NCBI GenBank assembly: GCA_004151065.3
Contig: NWUY0303878222.1
Location: forward strand, 1 to 10,294
Length of the DNA: 10,294 nucleotides
Reading direction: 5' to 3'
From: Larix sibirica
Taxonomy: Eukaryota > Streptophyta > Pinopsida > Pinales > Pinaceae
Every line of letters begins with the position of its first letter. The first letter of the stretch is position 1. This document shows positions 1 to 8,327 of the stretch, one piece after another. Below the pieces are notes generated by a model, which did not search any database, was not told the origin of the DNA, and saw only the letters and a list, made by a program, of their open reading frames with translations. The translations under genes and the position numbers were made by a program.

Positions 1-1680
1 TGGATGTTGGGTTTCCTGCTACCACTGAAATATCCTGAATAACTTGGGGAAAACCAATTAAGGGTAATTTAAAATCTACACTCTGACCTGGGGGACTGTC
101 AACTTAGCTCGGGGGTGACCTCAAAGCAAGGAGTACTTGCTGGTCAAGGCTAGGAGGTTTGTGCTTGGTCCCACTGGTCATCAGATTTTAGATAAGTTTA
201 TCTACTGCCCTATTTGATAAATTTATGGACAGTAATGGAAATTGTTTATATTTATTCCTAGAACTACTGTTGAATGATTCATTATTCAGATCTATTTATA
301 TGTTTGTTGTTAGAATGATTTCTCAATATAGATCTGCCATAAATTCCTAGATCTTTGTCATATTATACAGTTTTCTGATCTAAGTTGAAATGCCTGAAAT
401 ATTCATAGTTTATATTTGCTATGGAATGGATTTAGTGCTGAGGCATTTAAGTGGACAGAAATATTGTTTAAATCAGGGTTGCAATCCTGGGAGAGTCACC
501 CTAGAGTAAACATGGTTTCCATGCTAACCTATGGTTATATTCTTGCATTTTACACAAAATATCTTTATGTCTATCTTATTGAAAGAACTGTGTTTAATTA
601 TATATATTTGTGCAAAGCAGGAATACATGTAAACCAAGGGGTTTACTTGTCTATCCCATAAATATTTACAAACCCTCATTGTCTATTTTTTTAGATGAAC
701 CCAGAATGGAGATCATTGTGAATATTATACTTTCCTACATGTTTAAATGAAATGTTTATTTATGAATCTGCTCATACATTATTTGAATATGCATCTGAAA
801 ACTTGTATACTAGATGGAGAATCAAGATCATCGTCTAAGCTATCTTTGTGCATGCATGATGTATGAACTTCATCTTATTACCAGATTATGGTTTCACATA
901 CCTAATATACTTTGCTAGTTTTAATACTGGATGTAGATCAAGTTTAACTTGTTTATCATGTAGCCACTTATCATACAGTGGCATTTATTTATTTATTAAT
1001 GCCTTAATGCTTGGCTAGGTTATAGTCACAATGTTCTCTTAAGAACCATTTTGTGGCCTATTGATTAGAGCATACCCTAAACGATTATGTTAATAAGTTA
1101 ATTACTATACAGTTAAGAGTTAAACTCATAGCTCCATTATTCTTCCATATAAACTATTTACATAAGCTACGATTTGTAATCAATAGGTTATATGCCCATA
1201 AGTATTTGCATGCAGCCTATACACCCATGACTCATTACTGTAAACACGCTTAAAAACCAATAGTGCTGCAAAGAATAACCATTAAGAACAAATTCATGGA
1301 ATGCATCTACCTTAAACGTTTATTGCATTATGGCCGCATTATTCATTGCGCATTACACAGATGCTGATTATGTTATACATGTATATCTTTACCAACACGA
1401 TTCGACGAAAGCATGGAAAATGTGAATCGATGCATATAGCTACTCCTATAACATATGCGTATGCCTATATATCCATTGAGGAGCAGACTCATTCATAAAC
1501 CTTTTGTATGTTGTGAATGATTATTTCACCTTTTTTGAATTCATGTAAATAGTGCATAAAAAATATGCGAAAACGTTACAGCTAAGTCCCATTTCGGGTA
1601 GTGTTTTGAATTAACCATTTTCGAGATTAAAAAGATGAATGCAAATCATTTCCCTTATTAACTTTGTTCATTCATTAAAA
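1..1680. other. AT-rich non-coding region
   Basis: No coding region can be supported here. The longest open stretch, at 416-661 on the plus strand, has an amino-acid make-up typical of random AT-rich DNA and no recognisable motif or partner frame. Small hairpin-prone words occur, for example GGCATT and AATGCC flanking a TTTA-rich centre at 980-1003. No RNA gene, LTR boundary or tandem array was found. The stretch may be intron, intergenic DNA or very old repeat; the sequence does not decide. Confidence 0.5.
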
Positions 1681-2668
1681 GAGGTAGACAGAGGCCGAGA
1701 GCACCCATTTCATTTCCACACTGTAATAAAATGAACTAGTACTTAAACGTTTCACATTCAATTGCATTCATTATTTACAAAAAGAAATATTACAGTCCAG
1801 AGCTAACTCTCTTCCTTTCCACACTTAAAATCCCTTCACGGGTCACACCCAAAATGAGACAGGGATGAACCAGTGACGCCCAGAGTGGCCAAGCCACCCA
1901 AGGTCAAGAGAAATGAAGAGTCTATTCGCCATGCAAGTCAATGCCAACCTTACATTTCACCCATAGGCTGGGGCAAGCCTTCAACCCTAAACAAAGTCGC
2001 ATGCAACAACATGGACAACCGAAGGCCTGGTTGCAACATACGCAGACAGAGAACCCTGAGTATTAAGTAACCCATCCAAACCAAGGGGAAGTTTCACTTG
2101 AAGGACCAAGGAGGTAGGGCTACCTGGCCACGTTGAGAGTTGGTTATTCGTCTAAGTCGTGGAGACAGTGTAGAGCAACCTAGCACGCCCACAGTCCCAA
2201 AGCCCCTGCATTGACAAGATTCCAATGCAGCAATTGGTTATGGAAGTAATAATTTCACAACGTAAAAATTAAATGGGACAACGAGAGTAGTGGTAGTGTA
2301 ACCACTTACCGTCAAGTGGAAATGCGAGACCCAAGCTAGGATCGCACCATACTTGCACACGAAACACAATAAGTTAAAAGTGTGACAACATAATATTCTT
2401 ACCACGTAACAACAAATTAAAAACTTGGTAACTGTGTAAGGAGTAAGCCATTATTACCTTCAAAACATGCAATCCAGCAACGATACCGGTAGCCACCTCA
2501 CACAGAGTATTGGTGCGCTTTGGGAGCATCTCCTCCCTGGTTCGGGAGTGAATGCCATGCTCAGAGTAGGAGTGCTCGAAGGGACTCGTCAAAGTTCAAA
2601 TGAGAATCCAAGTTACAAGGTGGGGTTTTTGTGTATTGAGGTAATACGAGTGGGAAGGGTGGCGACCT

Positions 2669-2690
2669 ATGAACCCGGTCACTGGTTCAT
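2669..2690. repeat. short inverted repeat (7-base arms)
   Basis: ATGAACC at 2669-2675 is the exact reverse complement of GGTTCAT at 2684-2690, with an eight-base loop. It is short enough to occur by chance, and no function is claimed. Confidence 0.35.
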
Positions 2691-2714
2691 TTATTTGTAG
2701 AGTACCTCGTAAAT

Positions 2715-2726
2715 ATTGGCGCCAAT
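2715..2726. repeat. 12-base perfect palindrome with a GGCGCC core
   Basis: ATTGGCGCCAAT reads identically on both strands. The TTGGCGCC core resembles the general form of E2F/DP binding sites in plants, but no gene start lies beside it, so a regulatory role is speculative. Confidence 0.35.
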
Positions 2727-3153
2727 GACCACAACTAAGATCAACGATGGTTATGTATTCACAACTCCCAAGTTGGCAACCTGGATCATGATCGATGGTC
2801 AAGAGCCACTCTTCATTCATTTCAACTAGCAGTCAAACTTTAATGCAGCAAGCCTTGGGAGATGGAAGTTCATGTGAGAGCTAGCATGGCTAGATGGAGT
2901 ACAAGTGAGAGTTGTTCCTTGTGATAAATGTTGGAACACGTCGTTGCCCAATGGAATTACCTGCCATGGAAGCAACCCGAGGTTTAAAACTTTGGTTCAA
3001 TATCTCGCTGCCTGCGTGGTGGAGTAGAAGTTAGTTACAATTATCAGTTGATTCTATGTTGTCCAATGTTGAACCTTAACATTTAATCTTCAACCCTTTA
3101 CAAATTTCATGTTATGCGTTGTTGTAAGTCTCACCACAAAGGCCAAGTTCGGG

Positions 3154-3168
3154 GGCCATTTGATGGCC
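3154..3168. repeat. inverted repeat GGCCAT / ATGGCC
   Basis: GGCCAT at 3154-3159 and ATGGCC at 3163-3168 are exact reverse complements around a three-base centre. The pair sits just upstream of the larger fold-back at 3190-3231, so the two may be parts of one structured unit. Confidence 0.45.
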
Positions 3169-3189
3169 ATCGTGGCATGGTGACAAGGT

Positions 3190-3231
3190 CGCATAAGCCA
3201 AGGTCCAACCTTGGGTTGACCTGGCTATGCG
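3190..3231. repeat. 42-base imperfect fold-back
   Basis: The left arm begins CGCATAAGCCAAGGTC at 3190. The right arm ends GACCTGGCTATGCG at 3231. Reverse-complementing the right arm gives CGCATAGCCAGGTC, which matches the left arm apart from single-base bulges. An inner, alternative hairpin, CCAAGG with CCTTGG, forms at its centre. The same DNA carries ORFs on both strands (3112-3314), which I regard as by-products. It may be the core of a MITE-like or satellite unit; no terminal repeat with target duplication was confirmed. Confidence 0.5.
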
Positions 3232-3352
3232 TTCAACCTTTAACAACATTATATTATAATGTTTTCGTTTTAGCACAAGTCCATTGTATGGGCATTTTCC
3301 ATATATCAAATTAATTTATGATATGTGTTTATGATTCTCTTAATTGTTAGTT

Positions 3353-3412
3353 TAAGCGCTTAGTGCATTTGCACAAGCTTAGGTTAGACCTTGGGTCACC
3401 TATAAGCGCTTA
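3353..3412. repeat. pair of TAAGCGCTTA palindromes 50 bases apart
   Basis: The ten-base palindrome TAAGCGCTTA occurs at 3353-3362 and again at 3403-3412. Between them lie a GTGCA/TGCAC hairpin at 3363-3374 and a stretch, TTAGACCTTGGGTCACCT, that resembles the AGGTC...TTGGG...GACCT words of the fold-back at 3190-3231. This suggests related structured units placed in series. Confidence 0.5.
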
Positions 3413-3453
3413 AGTTATGTTGCATATAGATATGTTAAGCCGTAATGTATGTA

Positions 3454-3613
3454 TATAGTCACACTACTTAAAGTTATAATTATATATGTATATTAGGTTA
3501 TAATATATATATATAATTTATATTTGTGTCAAGTGGTGACATTTGTTTATAGTTACATTACTTCGAGTTCATAAAGATATCTATATATATTACGTGGTAA
3601 TATATATATATAG
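3454..3613. repeat. diverged tandem duplication, about 94-base period, with AT microsatellites
   Basis: A unit starting TATAGTCACACTACTTAAAG at 3454 is repeated at 3548 as TATAGTTACATTACTTCGAG, 18 of the first 22 bases matching. Each copy then runs into an alternating TA tract (about 3500-3516 and 3598-3612). In the second copy the tract forms a hairpin, CTATATATATTA with TAATATATATATATAG, around CGTGG at 3593-3597. The two copies are old, since they differ by substitutions and small indels. Confidence 0.55.
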
Positions 3614-3744
3614 TAACGATTGCATTTAGTTCACATTGCATTAAATTGATATTACATTGCAATACTTTTTATTATTATCAAATGTATTTCATACATGGTT
3701 ATGTTATAAAAAACTAGGGCATATTATGCTAAGGCTAGTCTTTA

Positions 3745-3804
3745 CCAAGTTAGCATCAGGGCTTAGTATAATACTAATGCTTAGGTTGTAGGTTAGTAAC
3801 TTGG
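3745..3804. repeat. nested fold-back with a 15-base central palindrome
   Basis: The outer arms CCAAGTTA (3745-3752) and TAACTTGG (3797-3804) are exact reverse complements. Inside, GCAT and ATGC form a second step, and TTAGTAT-A-ATACTAA at 3763-3777 is a perfect odd palindrome. The nesting is more than a single chance hairpin. It resembles a short MITE or a hairpin RNA precursor, but the inner loops are asymmetric and no target duplication was found. Confidence 0.45.
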
Positions 3805-3841
3805 CACAACATTTAACCATATGGACTTTAATTGTATTCAC

Positions 3842-3919
3842 ATTAATATTTTAATAAGTCCTAGTACGCATTAATAACCTATTAATGACATTAATAGATT
3901 TATTAATTGAAGTATTAAT
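3842..3919. repeat. cluster of six ATTAAT palindromes
   Basis: ATTAAT starts at 3842, 3870, 3881, 3890, 3902 and 3914. The last five are spaced 11, 9, 12 and 12 bases apart, close to one helical turn. ATTA/TAAT cores are typical homeodomain contacts, so a protein-binding array is conceivable. An AT-rich, locally duplicated sequence would also give this. Confidence 0.45.
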
Positions 3920-4008
3920 GCTATGTATGTAATTTCCTTAGTGTCGTAAGTGTGTAGAACGTAGTCATTGCAATTTCGGCAAATACTCGAAGTGGCGACT
4001 AACACAAT

Positions 4009-4024
4009 AATGTGTCAGCACATT
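4009..4024. repeat. 6-base-arm hairpin AATGTG / CACATT
   Basis: AATGTG at 4009-4014 pairs exactly with CACATT at 4019-4024 across a TCAG loop. There is no T-tract after it and no plausible terminator role in a plant genome, so it is recorded only as structure. Confidence 0.35.
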
Positions 4025-4159
4025 GTCATGGTTGGCACTTGTTTGAAAAGAGACAGAATAATAATGATGTTTAATGCACACACGTTCAGAATATTACTAA
4101 GTAGGCTGTGACAACAGCTAGCATGTGTATTTCCTCATTTGTTTGATTTGGTTAGGTTT

Positions 4160-4913
4160 TTATTTCAAAAAAAAAAATTGCGTAGAAAAGACGTGACACC
4201 CTTTCATAACTTTGAGATCCTCTTCACTACCTATCATGTTACCAATGATGTTTTGGATATCATCTTTGAATGTTTGGAATTCATCTTCATTTAACAAAAT
4301 CATGATGTCCACCTTTCTTAGCATTATATTTTCATGTTATATACTCTTTTAAGTAAGCTTGGACACCCCAAAGTCTACATTGACATGATCATCTCATGTC
4401 ATGTATGAGCCTTTAGGAGGATTATTGAGCATAGTAATTATTTCTCTACATCTTTTCATTTGATCCCATTGATATTTAATATATTCCTCATCTACTTACT
4501 CTTTATCACACCTTTTGTATCACCCAAAACAAATATTTCAATCAAAATTTATGTAAGTTTGAAGTTAACATACCTTTAAAAACCTTGGTTTGTAGATTGT
4601 CTTGCTTGTAAACCTTGCTCTTGAATTATCTCTAAAATTTTGGACCTTATGAGTGTAAAATTTTGTCTCATAGTATCCTGGTATGTCTTCTCTTCAATGG
4701 CATAGGTTTGGCCCAATTATGGTGTTCCAGGAGAGATTTATGGTAACTTTCTCGAAACTTGTTATTGTTGTCCCTTTCAAGAGAGCTAACTTGTACGGAC
4801 TGACATGTGTTTGATTTTCCTTTTTTACTTATTAAACTTTTACCATAAATAATATGGTCCATATTATGTTTTATGCATAATGTGGTACTTAATTTGTATC
4901 TTGAAAGATTCAT
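4160..4913 (-). pseudogene. decayed minus-strand protein-coding sequence, unrecognised
   Basis: Three coherent coding stretches follow one another on the minus strand. The first, 4913 to about 4700, is hydrophilic and contains SSLERDNNNKFRE and HHNWAKPMP. At about 4700 the reading moves to another frame and continues as IEEKTYQDTMRQNFTLIRSK down to a stop at 4576-4578. Beside this stop is AAAG-GTATGT, a good match to a plant splice donor, at about 4570-4576. The third stretch, 4495 to about 4160, stays in one frame with about three stops and contains EEYIKYQWDQMKRCREIITM and, later, NEDEFQTFKDDIQNIIGNM. The charged, mixed composition differs from chance translations of this AT-rich DNA. No catalytic motif or domain is recognisable. 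It may be a retroelement protein or a decayed host gene; the two parts could be exons or one broken ORF. Confidence 0.4.
4167..4177 (+). repeat. A11 tract
   Basis: Eleven consecutive A bases lie at the 3' (low-coordinate) limit of the minus-strand coding remnant, where they read as a T tract. On the plus strand it could be an old poly(A) tail, but no flanking direct repeat was found. Confidence 0.4.
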
Positions 4914-5283
4914 ATATATGTTTTACCCATAACACATGTTTGAGAATGGTTTTTGAACTAGTAAAAAACCCTGACATGCATCGACTATAACACCAACCTT
5001 ATAATGAAGCAGAAACAAAAGTTTTAACTGCATGTGCTTAGCTATGTATTACAAGGCTCCTAAAAATTTAATTATTTGAGAAATCCCCAAAATAATTTAT
5101 AGCGAAAATGGATTCTTCTTATGCACCAAATTCCCAAAATAGCATAAAAATAGAAAGAAAGAGTAACCCAACACATAACAAAATAAAGATATGAATAAGA
5201 AGGCACTTCACACAAAAAACATCCTTCTACAATGTATGAAATGACAAGAAAAGATGAGGTGCTCATAAAACTAGGTCTCCTTA
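4914..5283. other. non-coding AT-rich spacer
   Basis: No supportable gene. The minus-strand open stretch at 5072-5311 is hydrophobic and Tyr/Phe/Ser-rich, as expected from A-rich DNA read in reverse, and has no motif. Confidence 0.4.
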
Positions 5284-5309
5284 GTGGGTGGGTGGGTGTG
5301 CGTGTGTGC
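5284..5309 (+). repeat. GTGG/GT microsatellite
   Basis: A run of GTGG units grades into alternating GT with one C interruption. It is an ordinary simple repeat and likely to vary in length. Confidence 0.75.
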
Positions 5310-5321
5310 AAGACACAAAGG

Positions 5322-5359
5322 GTACAATTACAATTCCATCTGATCGTACAATTACAATT
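5322..5359 (+). repeat. 14-base direct repeat, 24-base period
   Basis: GTACAATTACAATT occurs at 5322-5335 and 5346-5359 with the spacer CCATCTGATC between. It is a recent small tandem duplication or a target-duplication footprint; the sequence does not decide. Confidence 0.6.
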
Positions 5360-5452
5360 AAGATCCTATACAAACAATAAAGAAAATACTATGATGCATA
5401 ATGGTGACGGATTTGATGACAAAGTAGGTGAGAAAATTTTGATTTTTAACAT

Positions 5453-5616
5453 GTACATAACCAATCTTTTACAAAATATGAGACATTTTTTCTCTGATAA
5501 AAAGAGGTATGATTCTAAGTGATCTTTTTACTCCTAAAAAATTGATCTGTAGGAATTGATAATCATACATCCTAATATTTCAAAAAAAAAAAGCTTAGGG
5601 TACATAACCAATCTTT
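5453..5616 (+). mobile_element. SINE-like insertion flanked by 17-base direct repeats (candidate)
   Basis: GTACATAACCAATCTTT is present exactly at 5453-5469 and 5600-5616. The roughly 130 bases between them end with an A11 tract at 5582-5592 plus seven more bases (GCTTAGG). Direct repeats of this length around a segment with a 3' A tract are what target-primed insertion of a SINE, a truncated LINE or a processed transcript leaves behind. Against this, the A tract does not abut the second repeat, and I see no Pol III A or B box. A simple local duplication is the alternative. Confidence 0.4.
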
Positions 5617-5619
5617 GAC

Positions 5620-6140
5620 ATGTTAGTACAGTGCATAATTTCCACATTCGAAAGGGCTTAAACAAATGATCAGGGGATAAAATTCAATTTCTACACTAAT
5701 GGATTTAGCATCTGAGCACTAAATATGAGCTAGGTGCTAAAGGATTAGTGCAACGTGACCAAAAGGATCATTTCAATTTATCACCTAAGTTCTAAATTCA
5801 ACATACCATATGATCAAGGACTGGTCCAAATACTAAGTTCACAGGGGGCTTGAAATAGTGGAGAGCATGATCGATCAAAAGTGCCTAAGATCAATTATTA
5901 GGAATTTATGCTCGTGAAGCTATGTGGTAGATAAGGAAATGCGCACACACATGAAATTTAAAACCACTTAGTTGGTGTGATGAGTGCTCAAACATTCAAG
6001 TGACAAACAATAAGATCGGATCTAGGCATGATCAGGTGACAGTGAAAGCATTGTGTGGACCTCTGAAGAATGAACATGTGGATATCATCCAATGACCCAT
6101 AATTAAATTATTTCCACCTCACTATGGAAAATACAATGAG
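5620..6140. other. non-coding leader region upstream of the decayed coding region
   Basis: No gene or LTR boundary was found. One interleaved inverted-repeat group occurs at 5704-5751: TTTAGCA with TGCTAAA, and GCACTAA (5716-5722) with TTAGTGC (5745-5751). If the plus-strand coding region beginning at 6351 belonged to an LTR element, its 5' LTR and primer-binding site should lie here, but no clear primer-binding site such as TGGTATCAGAGC is visible. Confidence 0.35.
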
Positions 6141-6145
6141 AGGGA

Positions 6146-6155
6146 ACCACGTGGT
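6146..6155. promoter_or_regulatory. perfect G-box palindrome ACCACGTGGT
   Basis: This ten-base palindrome contains CCACGTGG, the strong form of the plant G-box bound by bZIP and bHLH factors. It lies about 200 bases upstream of the ATG at 6351, a reasonable distance for a promoter element. No convincing TATA box was picked out between them, so its role is inferred. Confidence 0.35.
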
Positions 6156-6350
6156 ATGACATTTAATGTGCAAAAATTCAAATTTAAATTACTCATGAAA
6201 GCCAAATTGAGAAGACTCCCATTGCTTGAGCAAAGATTCAAGGTGATACACGAAATCCGAGAGACTGTAAGCTAAATTCAACCACCCAAAATATGGTAAT
6301 TTGGTAATAAGCTCCTTTTTTTCTACTAGTTTTTCTTGTTATGCTTAGAA

Positions 6351-6524
6351 ATGGCCACTATTGAGAACCCAAATTTTCCTAAAACCGGAAAAAAATTGAA
6401 CCCTAATGATAAACACCTAATTCATGCCCAGGGTGATCTGTTTGACCTTGTGCTCTCAATTCTTGACCTACGCAAAGCCAATTTTTATTCTCATACTAGA
6501 TTTAAGGACTCCCGCAATTCCTAA
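6351..6524 (+). other. N-terminal segment of the decayed coding region
   Basis: 58 codons are open from the ATG. The text includes NDKHLIHAQGDLFDLVLSIL and LRKANFYSHTRF, with a leucine-rich helix-like middle. The frame ends at a TAA at 6522-6524, but coherent coding resumes one frame over (IPKPMGIKFGPSYNN at about 6514-6558), so an indel near 6480-6515 is likely. No domain is recognised. Confidence 0.45.
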
Positions 6525-6615
6525 ACCTATGGGAATCAAATTTGGCCCTAGCTACAATAACACAAACTTATTTGTCACTTGGTGTGTCTAAAACTATTCA
6601 TCTAAAAGTAAGGAA

Positions 6616-6697
6616 ATTATGACCTCAAACCAATACACAGTCATATACCTTGTCACATTATGACCTCAAACCAATACACAGTCATATACCTTGTCAC
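6616..6697 (+). repeat. perfect 41-base tandem duplication
   Basis: The 41 bases beginning ATTATGACCTCAAACC at 6616-6656 are repeated without mismatch at 6657-6697. The unit is not a multiple of three. Coding-like sequence before it is in the frame of 6616, and coding-like sequence after it (KESIHQILDMIAYLDF) is in the frame of 6657. The duplication therefore itself causes a frameshift in the surrounding coding remnant and is younger than the coding sequence. Confidence 0.9.
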
Positions 6698-6698
6698 C

Positions 6699-7675
6699 AA
6701 GGAATCAATTCATCAAATTTTGGATATGATTGCTTACCTAGACTTCTAGAAGATAGATCAATATTATTTTGGGGTTAAATTTTAGTCCCTTATCCAAGAA
6801 GAGAAAAATCTACTACTCAAGGATCTCCTATCTCAATATGTTGAGCTTCTAGAAAAGAGGCCACCCCCTTACAGAATTGACATCTTTCTAGACATTACCA
6901 GGTAATCAAATAACATGGAATGCCAAATACTGGGGCATGACCATGATAGAGTGGTTGATGACATTGTGTTAGGATTCTTATCCACCATATGTTCCCGTTC
7001 AGGAATCTGGGTTTCCAAATATTACCATGCATAGTTTCTAGCTCACATGATACATGACCAATTGTCAAATTTACCTTCCTTGAAGTACTTAAGATATCAA
7101 TACAACCTCTTATATCTGATATTGTATCACCATTATGAATCTTTCGAATATTTATATCTTCAAATGACAGATGATTACCCATGGAGATCAGTGATTGGAT
7201 GGACCCACAAAGTCAAAGGGAATCCAAAAAATACAGGTTTCATTGATTTTGTGAACAGGTTATGTTTATTTTTTACACTTTGTTGCATGGAAGTCCTCTC
7301 ACAAGGATCTTCTCTAAATACAAATGGTTGTTGCATATGAGTCAGGACACATGGGTGGAGGATTGGATATTGTATGAAGATTACATAGAAATCAAGATCT
7401 ATGCTGATGATTTAGTCCCATATTAGTTTCTTGCTTTCCTGAATCCAATCATATTTTCTTTGGAGTATATCAAACAAATATTTGAGTCAAATTTTATCCA
7501 CTTTGTTAAGAATAAAATTCCCATCACTTTCAAGCTATCAAAGGAAGTGGTAACTTTTATTATTAAAACCAGAACAACACAATTAATTGTTGAATACATG
7601 TTAAAGGGGCTCAATCTCCTAAAGGGAAAAAAATGGATATATGATCATCATAAGGTCATCTCTAACAAAAGGTAG
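6699..7675 (+). other. central aromatic-rich segment of the decayed coding region
   Basis: One frame runs from about 6699 to 7260 with stops at 6747, 6783, 6903 and 7032. It contains EEKNLLLKDLLSQYVELLEK, DRVVDDIVLGFLSTICSRSG and IGWTHKVKGNPKNTGFIDFV. A one-base slip near 7260 moves the reading to a second frame that runs on through YTLLHGSPLTRIFSKYKWLL and WVEDWILYEDYIEIKIYADD to a TAG at 7673. The continuity of sense across the slip is the main evidence for a single ancestral gene. The minus-strand ORFs at 6895-7182 and 7423-7614 are shadows. Confidence 0.5.
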
Positions 7676-8327
7676 AAGGTTAAGATGGCATAGTATATTC
7701 ATCAACCTAATGAACAACTAGCAAAAATTTCCAACCTAGAAACTTGGGATGAGATTAAGAAGATTCTACAAGCAGACAACAAATAGTACTCATATGTCCT
7801 CCAAGATCCATAGAAGTAGGATATTGGGATGAGAATATCAGTCGTAGAGATAAAGTCAGATATGAATATTGATGATTAAATATTAGACCAACCTAGCAGA
7901 AAGAAAAGAAGGTTTGAGTTGCAAGGAACCATAATTGAACACTAGGGGCAAGAGGCCACCTCTAGTAGACCTGCTCTCATTGTTGATAAATTGCCCACAA
8001 CATCTATTCCCTCGAAAAGAGCAATATCTTCTATATAAAGTACTCCAAAATAAAAGTTTAGTATGTTCTCCCAGTACATGTAGAAAGAGAATCAAAATTT
8101 TCAAGTAAGGAGAGATTTGTATCCTAAGACATGGAATTTAAGTGGAGAACAATCTAGATTGATTTCTTCTCTAGATATGAAAGAAGGATTTTTTAAGATG
8201 GTTGTCTTAGATCCCACAACAAAACAAGTGCAAGGACTACAACAAACTATAAATTTACTCAGTTCATTGTAGATATAAATGCACTCAGTCCTACAAATAA
8301 GATTGATTGGAATAGACAATAGGGGAG

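Larger units (their letters stand above)
2374..2820 (-). other. possible minus-strand coding remnant, unrecognised
   Basis: Two minus-strand open stretches lie end to end here (2596-2820, then 2374-2592). The second contains a segment of mixed, gene-like composition (EEMLPKRTNTLCEVATG near its middle), ending at an AAG-GTAATA step at about 2453-2460 that resembles a plant splice donor. A second donor-like step, GACG-GTAAGT, lies at about 2302-2311 on the same strand. I do not recognise a family. A plus-strand ORF at 2467-2700 overlaps, so at most one reading is real, and both could be chance products of the higher GC content, which lowers stop density. Confidence is low. Confidence 0.15.
1680..3245. 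other. GC-richer island of unknown origin
   Basis: Base composition changes visibly here. Row 2521-2580 has 34 G+C in 60 bases by hand count, while rows outside the island are near 30%. The island holds several ORFs of 60-80 codons on both strands (1873-2070 plus, 2374-2592 minus, 2467-2700 plus, 2596-2820 minus), which overlap and conflict. They show no domain I recognise. It could be part of an old retroelement, an exon-bearing fragment, or a low-copy insert. Edges are approximate and were judged by eye. Confidence 0.4.

Noticed and set aside
416-661. 81-codon plus-strand ORF
   Set aside because: Low-complexity, Tyr/Ile-rich translation of AT-rich DNA with no motif and no continuation in neighbouring frames.
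1873-2070. 65-codon plus-strand ORF, basic composition
   Set aside because: Short, no recognisable domain, and within a GC-richer stretch where stops are rarer by chance.
1865-2690. 13-base inverted match ATGAACCAGTGAC (1865-1877 against 2678-2690)
   Set aside because: A match of this length is about expected once by chance in a 10 kb window.
3112-3314. Overlapping ORFs on both strands
   Set aside because: They coincide with palindromic DNA, which opens both strands together; neither reading looks like a protein.
3993-4000. TGGCGACT, the first eight bases of a tRNA-Arg-type primer-binding site used by some plant Ty3/Gypsy elements
   Set aside because: The match stops after eight bases and no LTR end was found before it, so chance is likely.
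5232-5522. 96-codon plus-strand ORF
   Set aside because: It runs through a microsatellite, a direct repeat and the edge of the insertion-like segment, so it is a composite of unrelated pieces.
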